Part shown: piece after piece, positions 1 to 12,000 of the stretch
How positions within the stretch are numbered: the first letter of the stretch is position 1
How the letters are laid out: each line of letters opens with the position of its first letter
Assembly (NCBI GenBank): GCA_030512295.1
Contig: JAULSR010000001.1
Span: 2,875,001-2,939,000, forward strand
DNA length: 64,000 nt
From: Bombardia bombarda
Lineage: Eukaryota > Ascomycota > Sordariomycetes > Sordariales > Lasiosphaeriaceae
Direction of reading: 5' to 3'
Made by a program: the position numbers and the translations under genes
The notes under the pieces: model-generated
What the model was told of the DNA's origin: nothing
Database searches by the model: none
The model's input: only the letters and a program-made list of their open reading frames with translations

Positions 1-2239
1 GTCCTCATCCGTGAGCAGCTCAAGTTCCCCAGCGGCTTCAGCACCGCCGTCCTAATCAGCGTGCTCCACGGCCAAACTCGCAAAGCCGACGACAAGGCCG
101 AGGGCGGCGGTGCCACCACAGAAGCCGCCGGCTTCGCCAGCCTCGTCGCCTCTGAGAGCGAGCGCATCGCCGCTGCGGCCGACAGCCAAGAAGAAGGTGA
201 GGAAAACGACTCGGAGCACCCCGACCGCGATGCCGAATCGTGGCGCCGCAACGTGCAGCTCCTGCTGGTCTGCTTCCTCGTCTCGGGCATCTTCACCTTT
301 GCCACCTACTTTGTGCCCGTCCTGCGCAACGTCCCTATTTTCGGTCACGTTGCCGCCAACACCTGGCTGTGGACGCTGAACCCCAGCTTGGCGTACGTCG
401 GCCAGGGCATCATCATGGGCCCGGCTACTACGCTGCACATGCTGCTGGGCGCTGTCGTGGGCTGGGGCATATTGTCGCCCCTAGCCAAGAACCGCGGCTG
501 GGCTCCGGGGCCGGTTGATGACTGGGAGAATGGGAGCAAGGGCTGGATCGTGTGGACGTCGTTGGCTATCATGCTGGCGGACTCGGTTGTGAGCTTGGGC
601 TATCTTGCTGCGCGCTCGGCGGCGCACTACCTCCCTCACGCGCGGAAGGTGCTTGAGGCTGGTGGGCTAAATGACTTTAAGGCTCTTTTTGTTGCAAGCG
701 GCCCGTCGGGTGGCTACACCGCCATCCGCAATCGCGATAGTGCTGCCGGACCATCTCGTGGCTCCGTATTGTCAGCCAGACGATTATCAGCCGAGAGCGA
801 CGGCGGTGATGTTTGGTATGACAACGACCCGAAGCTGAAAGAGGAGGAGGAAGATGATGCTCCCGCTGATCAGCAGATCAGCGACCGCGTTGTGGGCATT
901 GGGCTGGTTCTGTCCATCATCTTTTGCATCTTTTGCATCCACGTTGTGTTTGGGAACCTCGTGCCTCTTTATGCCACCGTTACAGCGGTGTTCATGGCCC
1001 TCATACTAAGTATTATGGGCGTGAGAGCGCTCGGCGAGACGGATCTGAACCCCGTGTCGGGTATCAGCAAGTTGGCCCAGTTGTTCTTTGCCCTGATCAT
1101 CCCGCAGTCGAATAAGTCGAGTGTCTTGATTAATCTTGTTGCCGGTGCGGTGGTATGTAAATCTCAAGAACTGGCATTATGCAGTGGTCCTAGCCTTAAT
1201 GATTATTCTGCTAACACTTCTTCTTCAATATAGTCCGAAGCGGTATGTCTGATATTTCCTCCGCGCCCGCCCCCTTTAGCAGACTATCGGTTTGGTACCT
1301 TGACTATTTATCGCCCTATCCGGTCAACTGACATGTCAAACGTATAGGGCGCTCTCCAAGCCGGCGATCTCATGCAAGATCTCAAGACGGGACATCTTCT
1401 CGGCGCTGCACCCAAGGCCCAGTTCTGGGGCCAAGTGATTGGCGCCACAGTTGGAGCCGTCGTGAGCGCATTCATCTATCGTCTCTATACATCGTTAGTG
1501 CTTAATCCTATTCTCCCCCTTTTCTCATACCCACAAAGTAAACACAGCACGAACAATGCAACATAATACAGTAAGCGCTGACGGACAACGATGCAATAAA
1601 CATATATAGGGTGTATGAGGTCCCCGGCGATTTGTTCCAGGTCCCGACCGGCTACGTCTGGATCTTCACGGCGAGACTCGTCACAGGCGAGGGGCTGCCG
1701 CACATGGCCAAGGAATGGGCCATTGGGTTTGCCGTCCTTTTTGCCCTTACAACAGCGCTGCGCACCTCGCTGGCTGCGGCCGGCAACAATAGCGAGAGCA
1801 GCAAGCGCTGGCAGGCGCTGATTCCGGGAGGGATTGCGGTTGCTGTTGGTGAGTTTGATATCCTTTTTCTTGCATGCCCCCTACCCCATTTCCATCATCC
1901 GAGGAATCCTTCTCTTTACCACTTTGATGACAGTGACTAAAATCAATTGTGATCAAATAGGAATGTACAACGTGCCGTCCTTCACCCTCGCGCGCACAAT
2001 AGGCGGCCTGCTCAGCTGGTGGTGGCGAAGGCACTTTGGCTGGCAGGATACGCCCCTGATTGTCTTGGCATCGGTACGTAAAGTGAAGCTCATAAGCTGC
2101 ACCTTTCTTTGTCCCTGGAAGATAGACATATAACGAACTATGGGCTGATATTTGAAACTTGTAGGGGTTTATTCTTGGCGAGGGCTTCTTGAGCATTGTC
2201 AACCTGATTATGCAGAGTTCCGGCGTTCCCCATCTTTGA
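1..2239 (+). CDS. OPT-family oligopeptide/metal-chelate transporter, 3' part
   Basis: Partial gene whose 5' end lies outside the window. Exons read 1-1152, 1234-1242, 1348-1493, 1610-1848, 1961-2073 and 2165-2239, giving about 577 residues in one continuous frame. The protein has many hydrophobic membrane spans separated by acidic loops, and the family-type blocks LKFPSG near the start, SEAGALQAGDLMQDLKTG, and PTGYVW. These match the OPT superfamily, in particular fungal relatives of yeast YGL114W, which move small peptides or metal chelates across membranes with protons. Exon 2 is only 9 nt (Ser-Glu-Ala) and is needed to rebuild the conserved SEAGALQAGD block. All introns have GT-AG ends and compatible phases. 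The substrate cannot be told from sequence. Confidence 0.9.
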
Positions 2240-2811
2240 GAAGATAGAGGGTTAATGTTAACGGGGCGTCGTGGCCTGGTAATGAAATATCTAATCAGAT
2301 AATGCGATAGTCATACTACGAGAGAGAGATGTATAGTGGCAGTTGGATACCTGAACACAGAAATTTGTTGCAATACTTTTCGAAAAAAAACAGACAAGCA
2401 TCGTTAGTACCTCAGCCTGTAAACCCCTTCTTGTGTCTCGATAAAGTCTTGTGTCTGTGTACCGTGTGTCTCTTTACGGAACACGCGATTGCTGAAATGA
2501 GTCAATCAGAATTCAGAGTCAAGACAAGTAGTACTGTTTCTGGTTTAATCACATTTTAATCGTCACGATACATACAAGCCTTTCCGTAAAAGGGGTTCAC
2601 TCCCACATAGCAGCAGTGGCATGTCAAGTCACTTACGGAGCTGCCATATTGTTGGTATCATTTATCTTCAGTTTCTCCTATACATACATTGACTAACCTG
2701 AATGGTCACCGCCGTGGTCGTGTCTGTCGTTATTTAGATTCTGCCTTTGTTTTCATTCGTTATGATCAACTCACAAATAGTATTTCTCTGATCTGTGTTA
2801 CTGTCAGTGAT
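2240..2811. other. intergenic spacer
   Basis: Presumed 3' UTR of the OPT gene and promoter of the next gene. AT-rich, with short spurious ORFs only; nothing else seen. Confidence 0.6.
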
Positions 2812-4713
2812 ATGAACGTGCTCGGCAGCGGCAATGGAAATACGGCGAACTCCAGCCTCTTCTATTACTTTTACGCAAACCATTTATCCATGTCGTCGAG
2901 ATTGTTCCACCACCACTACCACGGCAGCGCAAACAACAGAAGAAAAAGGACATTCTTGCTGTTGATAATACTGTTTTTTGGCCTACTATCTGTTGTCTTT
3001 TTCGGCGATGGTGCCATTTTGCGGAAGCCGGTGAGTAACCCCCCTTTCTTCATCCACCCCCCTTTTGGTTGAACAGCGATTGGGGATCAAACAAACAGAA
3101 AGAGAAACGGCCAACAGAACTCAAACGCTAATGTCATAGGGTAGTATCCGACAGAATCCAGCGGTAGTCTAATGATCTTCAGTATCATCAACCACTCACT
3201 CTCTTGGCTGGGAGTCAATATCAAACAAAACAGCGACAGCGATTACTACGAAGAGCTTAGCGACGCGCACCTGTACAAGCCCTCCAATATCAACAAGACC
3301 TGGCCTTACCCGCGCTTCCACCTGCTTGTCGACGCCCGAAAAGGAAGAGGAGGAGAAGGAGGAGGAAGGGGTGATCTATGCAGGACACTTCTCTCGGCCG
3401 TCGTGCAAGGATACCCGCCGCCTATACTCGTTGGCCATAACGATGATGATGATGATACCTCAAAAGTAGGAGAAGGAGCAATCATAAAGGCAACTCTGCG
3501 CGCGCTAGAGTCCAGTCAAGTTACGGAGGAGAATAATAGCGGGGACGATGCTATCCTGTGGCTAGGGAGAGACCACTGGTTTCAGCTGCCGGTGGAGGTT
3601 CTTGTCAGACGGTATCTGCAGCAGGAGGAAGTGGTATCGCGGAGGTTGAAGAGACGATACCGGGGGTCTGTGGGTGGTGTAGTGCGGGAAAGGATGGTGC
3701 TCTTCCCTGCGAGCAAGAGCTGCTGCTGTTATGATGAGTGTGACATCAATGGAGATAGCAGTAGGGATATGGCTGATCTTTTTCCTGAGTCTACACTTCC
3801 AAGGGATGTGTATGGGGTCTTTAAAGGGGATGGTGTTGATGACGTTGCGGCGGTAGTGCATAGACACATCCGGCCGCGGTTTCTTTATCCAGGCGCGTTC
3901 ATGGGGCGGGCGAGGGATGTTGTGCCTTTTCTGAAAAGGGGTGCTGTTGCTTCCAAGATGGATGGTGTTCGTGACGGGCATGGGTTTATGGGCAACGAGA
4001 CATGTACCTGGGCCGACATGTTTCTGGAGCAAGAGCAGGCGCGGAAGGAGTGGGAGGACAACAGAGAAGCAACACCAGCAGCAGAATTCGGCATGAGCCT
4101 CGACTACGAAAGCCGCATCTTCCAAGACGTCTCTTCCTCCAGCATCCACGACCTGCGCCTCCTAACCTTTGGCCGACCCTCCATGGTCAAGTCACCCTCC
4201 CGATCAGCTGCACATCTCTACGACGCTCCTATTCGACTTCCACCAGAGCTACACCCACATCGCTCCCCCCTTGCGCACATCGGCATCAGACCTCCTCCTG
4301 GCCGTGGGCACAACGAAGACGGAGAAGAATACAATGACGAGAATAAAGAGGATAAAGAAACATTCATCAAAAGCCAAGAAGACATCAATCAGCTAAAGGG
4401 CCGCGTGCGCTGGGCGACGCTTGAGCTCATAACCAACGTGCTTGTCCCACGCGGCAGCGTTCCTGCGGTGCTGAATGCAAGGCAGATGTCGGCCGAGGTG
4501 AGGGATATGTGGTGGGATGGCATATGGCTTAGACGGTATGGGAGACTGTTGCTGCATGAGTATCTGCACTCGAGAAGGTCGACAGAGAGGCGGTTATGGA
4601 ATGCGAGGGGCGGGAGGGGAGGGGTCTGGACGGATAGGGGGGAATGGTTGACATGGGATCAGGTATGTGGAGGGGAGGAAGTTGATGCGATATTATTCGG
4701 TGGTGGGAATTGA
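2812..4713 (+). CDS. Type II membrane glycosyltransferase-like protein (PLOD-like fungal family)
   Basis: Two exons, 2812-3030 and 3145-4713, joined in phase 0, give about 595 residues. A His/Arg-rich cytosolic stretch precedes one strong membrane span (about residues 45-63, LLLIILFFGLLSVVFF), as in Golgi type II enzymes. The luminal part resembles a widespread fungal family with a PLOD-like glycosyltransferase fold: PRFHLLV, CRTLLSAVVQGYPPP, WFQLP, PESTLPRD, RPRFLYPG, and LDYESRIFQ with a following LLTFGRPSM. The usual Asp-x-Asp before WFQL reads GRDHW here, so one acidic residue may be missing. The protein carries low-complexity acidic and Gly/Arg insertions that look disordered. The first AG after the donor (3139) would give a stop, so the acceptor at 3143-3144 was chosen. 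Activity and substrate are unknown. Confidence 0.7.
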
Positions 4714-5302
4714 ACGGAGGGTGATAGTGATGGCAATAAAAATGGTGAGGGTGGTGATGAAAATGTTGATGGTGTTGACAATAATAGGGGAGGGGATAGA
4801 TAGGGCAAAGTTTCTTGAGTGATGTGTATTTCCTGTTTGGGCCTATTGGAAAATCAGACAGACCAGTGCTGATTCTTGACATGCCTTGTGTAAAAAGCCA
4901 GTATTAAACTGAATATCAGCGACACACATACTCATAAAGCGGGAATGGCTTCCAATTTTCATGCTCACCTCTCTCTGATGATGGATGAGGAGACATGGCT
5001 TGATACTATTCGGTACGTACTCTCTGTATCTGCATTGAGTCTAGCCCAAGACGGGATCGTCGTGTTGACTTGGCCGTCAGCCCTAATACAATCAGCCCAA
5101 TAGGAGCCTTCGCCAGAGTGAGATATGAACCCCCCTGTCGCCTGCAGCAGCTGTGCCGCCCTCAACAACGACATCACCAATTTACTTCAAATGTGAGATG
5201 CGCAATATCAGGATGGCTGGCAGGACCAAAAGATAGCAGATGAAAATTCTGTCAAAACACCATCTCAAAACATCACAAAGGATCTCCTGAGATATACCCA
5301 AA
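4714..5302. other. intergenic spacer
   Basis: 3' flank of the glycosyltransferase-like gene and promoter of the P450. A CCAAT-like motif lies near 5096. No ORF worth calling. Confidence 0.6.
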
Positions 5303-6907
5303 ATGTCGTCAACCGCCCTCCTCACCCACATCGCCTCCTCCCCCTTCACATACCTCTCCCTCGCCCTCCCCATCATCCTCATCCTCCTCCTCCGCCACAT
5401 CTCAACACCCACCCTCCACCCCTTCGAACCCCCCCTCATCGCCCCACGCATCCCCTTCCTCGGGCACATCATCAACCTCCTCCGCCAACAAGGCGCCTTC
5501 TACACTAATGTATACGCCACTCACCCCCTCCCCATCGCCACCCTCCCCATGGCCGACAAGCGCATGTACATGCTCACCTCCCCTGCCCTCATCCAAGCTG
5601 CCATGCGGTCGAGATCCCTCTCCTTCGAGCCCTTCATGAACGAGTTCGCCCAGAAAATGGTAGCCCTCACCGACGCCGAATGGGCCCCGGTCCCAGCCCT
5701 TACCCCCCAGTTCATAAAAACCATCCACGCCTCCCTCACCGGCGACCACCTGGCCAAAATGAACCTCGTCGCGCTCAACAACCACGTCGCCTTCTTCCTC
5801 AACAAAGTCATCCCCCCGACCTCCTTCTCTGCCTGTCTAGAGATCCCAGACCTCTACGCCCACCTCAAGACCCTCGTCACGCTCGCCACCGCCGACGGCC
5901 TCTACGGCCCAGACCCAGCAACCAACCCCTTCCGCGCCAGGCCTTCTCTGATCGACGACCTCTGGGACTTTGACTCGGGCCTGTTCAACCTAATCGCAGA
6001 CCTCTTCCCGCGCTGGCTGGCCCCGCAGGCCGTCCGCGGGCGCGCGAACCTGCAGGAGGCGCTGGGCGATTACTACGAGGCGCGGCTGGACGAGAACCCC
6101 GACGCAGGCGTGTCCGAGGTAGTAAGGGCGCGCGCGGCCGTGATGCGCGCACACGGTATCGTCGACCGCCGAATAGGTCGGCTCGAGATTGCGCTGGTCC
6201 ATGTGGCTGCCGTCAACACGCTGCCGACGCTGTTTTGGTTTGTCGTCGAGCTGTTTGCGCGGCCAGAAGCAGTGGCGCGAGCAAGGGCGGAGGTGGAGCG
6301 GTCTGTCCTTGTTTCTACCGAAGAAGGAGCAGGAAAAGGGGGCAGGAAAGCAACCCTCGACATCACCAAACTGACCGACGAAACCCACACCCCCTTCCTC
6401 ATCTCCGTCTACCGCGAAGTCACTCGCAAACACAGCGCCAACATCGTCACCCGCCGCGTCATGGAGGACGTCGAGATCTCAGACGGCGAGGGCGGTCGAT
6501 GCTTCCTCAAAAAAGACGCAGACGTGCAGATGATTGCCGGCGTGACGCACCTCCTGCCCGAGATCTGGGGCGCCGATGCAGACGAGTTTGTGCCAGACAG
6601 ATTCGCAGCCACCACCACCACCACTGGCAATAACGACGACCGCAAGAAAAAGTCCGCAGCCATGATCCCCTTTGGCGGCGGCAAGCACCTGTGCCCCGGG
6701 CGCAACTTTGCCTATGCCGAGAATATGGGGCTAGTGGCTGCCCTGCTTCTTGGTTTTGAGGCAAAGGGGTTGAGTGTTGACAAGATACCGTCCAAGAAGC
6801 CCCTGACGCTGGGACATGGGATCCCCGAGCCGGCGGGACAGACGGCTGTGACAATTGGCAGGAGGGAGGGCTGGGAGGATGTCAAGTGGGGGTTCACTTC
6901 TTCTTGA
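5303..6907 (+). CDS. Cytochrome P450 monooxygenase, CYP7/CYP8-like type
   Basis: Intronless gene for 534 residues. An N-terminal hydrophobic segment (about residues 12-30) anchors it in the ER. The haem loop FGGGKHLCPGR places the thiolate ligand at Cys464; the K-helix ExxR is Glu372-Arg375 (EVTR), and a PERF-like FVPDRF follows. In the I-helix the usual acidic-Thr pair is replaced by Ala-Val-Asn-Thr (Asn305-Thr306), as in CYP7/CYP8 sterol hydroxylases and their fungal relatives. It is expected to oxidise a hydrophobic substrate with electrons from NADPH-P450 reductase. There is no polyketide, peptide or terpene synthase nearby, so the substrate is unknown. Third-position C is very common compared with flanking DNA. 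Confidence 0.93.
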   Translation: MSSTALLTHIASSPFTYLSLALPIILILLLRHISTPTLHPFEPPLIAPRIPFLGHIINLLRQQGAFYTNVYATHPLPIATLPMADKRMYMLTSPALIQAAMRSRSLSFEPFMNEFAQKMVALTDAEWAPVPALTPQFIKTIHASLTGDHLAKMNLVALNNHVAFFLNKVIPPTSFSACLEIPDLYAHLKTLVTLATADGLYGPDPATNPFRARPSLIDDLWDFDSGLFNLIADLFPRWLAPQAVRGRANLQEALGDYYEARLDENPDAGVSEVVRARAAVMRAHGIVDRRIGRLEIALVHVAAVNTLPTLFWFVVELFARPEAVARARAEVERSVLVSTEEGAGKGGRKATLDITKLTDETHTPFLISVYREVTRKHSANIVTRRVMEDVEISDGEGGRCFLKKDADVQMIAGVTHLLPEIWGADADEFVPDRFAATTTTTGNNDDRKKKSAAMIPFGGGKHLCPGRNFAYAENMGLVAALLLGFEAKGLSVDKIPSKKPLTLGHGIPEPAGQTAVTIGRREGWEDVKWGFTSS

Positions 6908-8458
6908 GAAAGGCGACGTTGGTGTTTTGTAAGGGGTTTGTTTTCTTTCTTATTCAGGGGGTGAAATGGATTGGAATGGGCTGGCTGGGATGGGCAGTAA
7001 TTGGACAGCGTCATCCCGACAAATGTATCTATGTATACCGTAACTATATGGAAATAATATCTTAAATATGTCTTGATGATAGTGTGGTTGTTGTACATTT
7101 CAGCGATGCTCAAGGACAACGGAAGCCGACCTGTTTGTTTACTTACTAAATAAACAGCCCCCCGCCATGGTACACCATAACCCCATGCCTGTCATACATA
7201 ACCCCCAATCTCTCCCAACTCTATCACATACGGCCATAGATAGTGGAAAACTCGGCATCCCGTCCGCTCTGCCCTAGATAAGCCACTAATCGCCAGACTA
7301 GTAGTTGGGTCGGTGACGACCAGCGAATCCCTGGTGCTGTATGGTTTTTATTTTTTCTTTTTGCCTTTTGTGAGCTGTTCTTCTTTTCTAACGTTTTGTT
7401 TCTTCAATGGGGAAAGTCTCTTTGCGCCTCGTTTTTACGCGGTCGGCCAATGTCGAAGCTAAAGCTCCAGAAAAAGACCAAAGGACCACGTGCAACCAAC
7501 GCAGACAAGAGAAAACCTACCAGGCCAGTCAGTCGTCTGGGATTGGTCAGATGTTCATATCCTGTATTTCTTTCTTTTTCCCGCTCCTCACATTAATCTT
7601 GACCCCTTCTCTTCTGTTCCTCTACTTGTGATTCTCTCATGTACTACCAGATAAATATCAGCCCAGCCTACCACCAGTCTGTCTGTAAACAGTAATGTAA
7701 ATAGGGAAGAAGCAACGCTCAGCCAGCCATCGACCAGTACCATCCAAGAAAAGGCGCAAGAAAGAATCATGTATGCCAGCCAGCCCCATTCATCGATTGC
7801 TATCTCCATTTTGCTCTGCCTTTCTCCTCCTTTTCCCTTCTCCAGTAGCAGCACTGCGAAATCAATCTTGCCTACCCCTATTCCAGTTTTGTCTTTTCAC
7901 TAAAAAAAAAAAAAAGGTTTGTCTAATAACTGACCCCCCAAGTAACAAAGCAACCCCAGAGACGAATGCAAATAGGGAACTTCCCCGCACCTAAAGCCCC
8001 TGGCGAGTTTCCCCACTGGATCGACTTAGGAGAGGAGAAAGGGGGGAAGGGGAAACATTTGTCCAGCGCCTCATGACATCTCAAAACCCCGTCTAGGCTT
8101 AGAAGCTCGCCCACGGCTAAGGAACATGAAAGTCGAGTCAAATTTCTACCGCGCTTCCTCGTGCGCTCCAGATCTAGGCATGTATGGGGAGAAGAAAAAG
8201 ACGAAAAGGAAGAGCAGTAGAGCAGACAACTAGAATGCAGCAAGCATAATGTTTTGAGCCAGCTGGCATTGCCGCCATATTGAGGAGGACCGTGTATAAC
8301 AGTGACCCAGCAACTTAAATCTGTGATCTCCAAGTTGCACTAGAGATGTCGCAAAACCAAGTCCTAGAAGCTGTGCTCTAGAGCGTTTGCGTTCCCATCC
8401 TGTTTCGGAGAGCGCCAAATGTCCAGTCGGTGTTGTCCTCAATATGGAAGCTTCGTGG
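6908..8458. other. intergenic spacer between convergent genes
   Basis: About 1.5 kb with several short ORFs lacking family features. A 13-base poly-A tract sits near 7903. It probably holds the 3' UTRs of the P450 (+) and the Nudix gene (-). No gene recognised. Confidence 0.55.
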
Positions 8459-9083
8459 CTACCTCTTTATGGTCGACCGCTCGAGGGCAAGTTGCAATTC
8501 CGGTCGGTCCTTCAAGAGTTCATTGGCTTCGACAAAGGTGAACCACTTGCGCTCGCGTTTCTCCTTCTCGGGCCAGTCATCCGCTTCGCCGGTGACGGTC
8601 ACCTCATAGAAACGATACAGCGAGCGCTCCTTATCTTTGGAGTGCTTCTTGGGAGGGCGATTATCCTTGATTTCGCCCAGGTCGAAGTCAATCTGCACCA
8701 TGATGCCAGCCTCCTCCCATGCCTCACGCTCGGCTGCCTCGGTGCACTCCTCGTCGATTTCCCAACCGCCCTTAGGCAACACCCAGCCTTTTCGCCGCGT
8801 TGACTGGATCAACATCACAAAGGTTTTGTCTGCTGTGAGGGGCACCACTCCGGCAACCAGCCGCTCGCCTTTCGTATTGTATCCTGCGAGAAATGGGGTC
8901 AGTATGATCGCCCGCAAGCACCAGGAGACCCATTCCCCCAAATCCTTGTAGCCTTTCCAATGGGTTTTGCCCTCTCTTTCCGTCCACTCAATGGACGTCA
9001 GAAGAGGGGTTGGAGCTGGACTCACTTTGCTTGGTACGCCCGGTCCGCGACTCCATAGAGCGATTACTACTACTTGCTGCCAT
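8459..9083 (-). CDS. DDP1: Diphosphoinositol polyphosphate phosphohydrolase (Nudix; DDP1/Aps1 type)
   Basis: Two exons on the minus strand, 9083-9026 and 8883-8459, encode 160 residues. The splice A|GA rebuilds RTGRTKQRYNTKGERLVAGVV, the conserved start of this family. The Nudix box GX5EX7REUXEEXGU is complete: GGWEIDEECTEAAEREAWEEAGI, preceded by RRKGWVLPKGGW. Family members remove phosphate from inositol pyrophosphates (IP7, IP8) and hydrolyse diadenosine polyphosphates, and act on short polyphosphate, in cytosol and nucleus. Length agrees with the family (about 160-190). The intron (8884-9025) stays open in the coding frame, so a longer ORF reading through it is not the real start. Confidence 0.92.
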
Positions 9084-12000
9084 AGCTTCGAGACTGCCAC
9101 GCGACCAGGTGTGGTTCAATATGATCTCGATGTTTCAGGGTTGATGGCGAGGTTCAACGAAGCAAGGATATGCGATAGTTCCGCAAGACAGTCGTGAAAA
9201 CTGAAGCCCTGAGACCTTCAAGATCAGGATGTGGGCGCTACAGAGAGAAATATCCCGTCTTCAGTACGTTATGAGCGGCATGGTCGGAATAGGTTGAGAG
9301 AGGGATTGGGTACAAGGCTAGAATAGCTCGAGGTTTGTGGAGCACAGCCCGTTGTTTGGCTTTGGCGTATGGTTCGACCGGTGGGCCCAACGGGTAGAGG
9401 AGAGTTTCCAAAGACAGGATTAGGGTAGTGAAGAACGATCTGCCGTTCCGGCAAGAGAAGCACAGGCAAATGCTAGGACAAGCGCACAGCAGAACCGATA
9501 AGGCGTTGGGTTAGACAGAGAGGCGGATGATGGCTCGGCAAACGTGAGATGTAGTGCCGTGTGCTACAGCATGCGATAGAGGGACGAGGGTGGTTCTGAG
9601 TGGTGGTGGAGGGCCGGAAGTCAACCTGAGGATCGACGAGGAGGGGCGGAGGATGGCGGGGGGTCCAGAGGGGTGGGTGTTCGAGGCCGGACGAGACGTG
9701 CAGTCAGGTACTTTGTAGATGGCGCAGAGTAGACTGTTTTCTTTTTCTTTTGTTCCCCAACGAGCTTGACGTTCGATGTTTGCGGGTGCGTTCGTGGACC
9801 GGCAACTAGTACTAGCTGGACGGGCGGCACTTGACGGGATCCGCAAGCTGAGACGAGTGCTACGAGTGTGAGCGAGGGCGTAAAAGGCGTACAAGAGGCA
9901 GTTGAAGACGCTGGGGGGCAGTCAGGGGGAGGAACGGGGGCGGGAGCTGGAGCTGGGAGCTCTGCTGGTGGGCAGGCCGTTGCATGTCTCGTGCCATGGA
10001 TGGTAGCAGATGGAGGGGCAGTTCTCGGGGAAATTAGAGTTGACTTTTATACTAGATACAGCAATAAAGCAAAAAATGAGCCTCTGCAAGACAGCTAGCA
10101 AGACCATGGAGACAGGGGAGCTAGTGAGCAGCTCCCTGTAACCTATGGTCTGTGTGTTGTGTGCTGTGTGCTATAGGTAGCTGCGTGCTGCGCTCTGTGC
10201 TGTGTGCTCAGTGCTGCTGTCGTGGTGCTGTGGTGACAGGGGGACAGGGGCAGCTTTCTGGCCGGGCTAGATTTGGCCGTGTTTTTCTGTCTGAGTCTTC
10301 CCCACATGGCGGCGAGAAGCATGACGGGCATGACGGAGGGCAGAGAACGGAGCCAAGAGCCAAACCGAGCAGGAGAAAAAGCAATGGAGAGAGGCAGGAA
10401 AGGGGAGCTTGCAACCAAGCTAAAAAGGCTGCCTGCGTTGCGTGATGCATTGCACTGACCTTTGTGTGTATGTAATTGCAGAAAGCACCACCATACAGCA
10501 GCAAGTGCAGTGGTGTGTTGTGGCCGTCGTTGTTCGTCGTTGCTAGGCAGGTACGTACCCTCTCAGAGATGGATGGTGTGCGTTGTGGCTCAACATTGGT
10601 CGGTGCAGGCTGGAGCTGGGACTCGGGCTGGCTGGGATTGGTAGATGCAGTTGCGGGCGACTTGTTGAGATGTATGAAGACCGGGGAGCTTTTTCAAGTC
10701 TCACACCGACGCAGAGTCACTGTAGTGAGTGTGGTAACTGTAGTGGAGGGGGGGCACCGGACTGGATGGATCGCGGCGGCCGCAAAGCCACGGTGAATGG
10801 AGCTGGGACTTCGGATGGCCTGGAGCAGCAAACGGCAGCATTGGAAACAATGGAGCGAACCGGCTGGAAGCGAAGAGTTTGCCGGCTGGGGCTGCGTTTG
10901 TGACTTGTAGCTGTGACTTTTGACCAGCGCGTGGGGTTGAATGCGATGGAGACTGGAGAGTCGTCTGGCAGCTAAGGTACGAGTCAGAAGTACCTAGAAC
11001 CAACCTGCCAGCACGTCGTAATGTACTGTACTGCACCCAGCAATCAATGGACGAAAGGAGACGTTAGCTTAGGTCGCTAATAAGCTGAGGTAAACAGCCT
11101 TCAGACGTGTGTTTTTGCCTCCCACAGATAATTACTCTGCGTCAGCGCATTGTGCAAGCCGCGAAGCCAGCGCCGCCGGGGCGAGCTGGTCCAAAATAGA
11201 CGAGCGGTGGTAGGATTGGAATTGGAACCGTCTGGGAAGGATTCCCCGGCGAAGAGCCAAGGCAGGTCCTTTTCAACTTGAAGAGAACCTGCAAAGCTCA
11301 CCGGTTCACGGTCCAGACAAAGACGGGGGAGGGTTCAGGATGGGGCTCCCCAGTCCAGCAATCCAACCAGCTACGTGGGTTCGACGCCGCCTGTGGCAGC
11401 TACAACTGACTAGTGCGTGCCCGCTGCAACCGGGCAGAAAGACAAGGCAGGCACGAGGCAGGCAAGGCAAGAGCAAGGAGGGGTCGGTCTTGGTTGCTTC
11501 CATCGTCTTGTTGAACCCATCACGGTCACTCTTTCCTCGCTCTGTGTATTCGCGCATTATCTTTAGGACTATGGGGCCCAGATCGTCGAGGCAAGCACAG
11601 AAAGAGGAAGGCACGAATCGCTAAGCCAAGCCGACTGCCGTCTTGTTTGTGACGCGATGGCGCATACAATAGGAGACGGGATACCTCTTTCCCCATAGAT
11701 GGCGAGCCACCGACGGGATTGCACCTGATCGCCTGGTCGCACAAAGTTCTCGGTACATGGATCGATCACTGGGTGCTTCCGCGCATGTCCATCTGCTTCC
11801 CGTTTCCACCATCCATAGCTTTTCATGCTTCTAATAGATGGATTCAACGCATCACCATCCACCATGTCCAACTTGAAGGGCAACCAATGCGGTCCTGCTG
11901 CTACCTGGGTACATAGACCTAGGGGGCAGGTAGTGCTGAAATATGGTAGTGCTGAAATATTGTGATGGAGGGGCAGACAGCCGCCTGCAGCCTGCTGATG

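Noticed and set aside
5303..9083. Secondary-metabolite gene cluster around the P450
   Set aside because: No polyketide, peptide, terpene or other backbone synthase, nor a cluster regulator, is present; the neighbours are housekeeping or unrelated.
9868..10800. Several overlapping ORFs of 60-130 codons on both strands
   Set aside because: Low-complexity composition (Cys/Val or Ala/Gly runs), no conserved motifs, no splice signals linking them.
11370..11400. tRNA-like GGTTCGA word
   Set aside because: No acceptor stem or anticodon arm could be paired around it.
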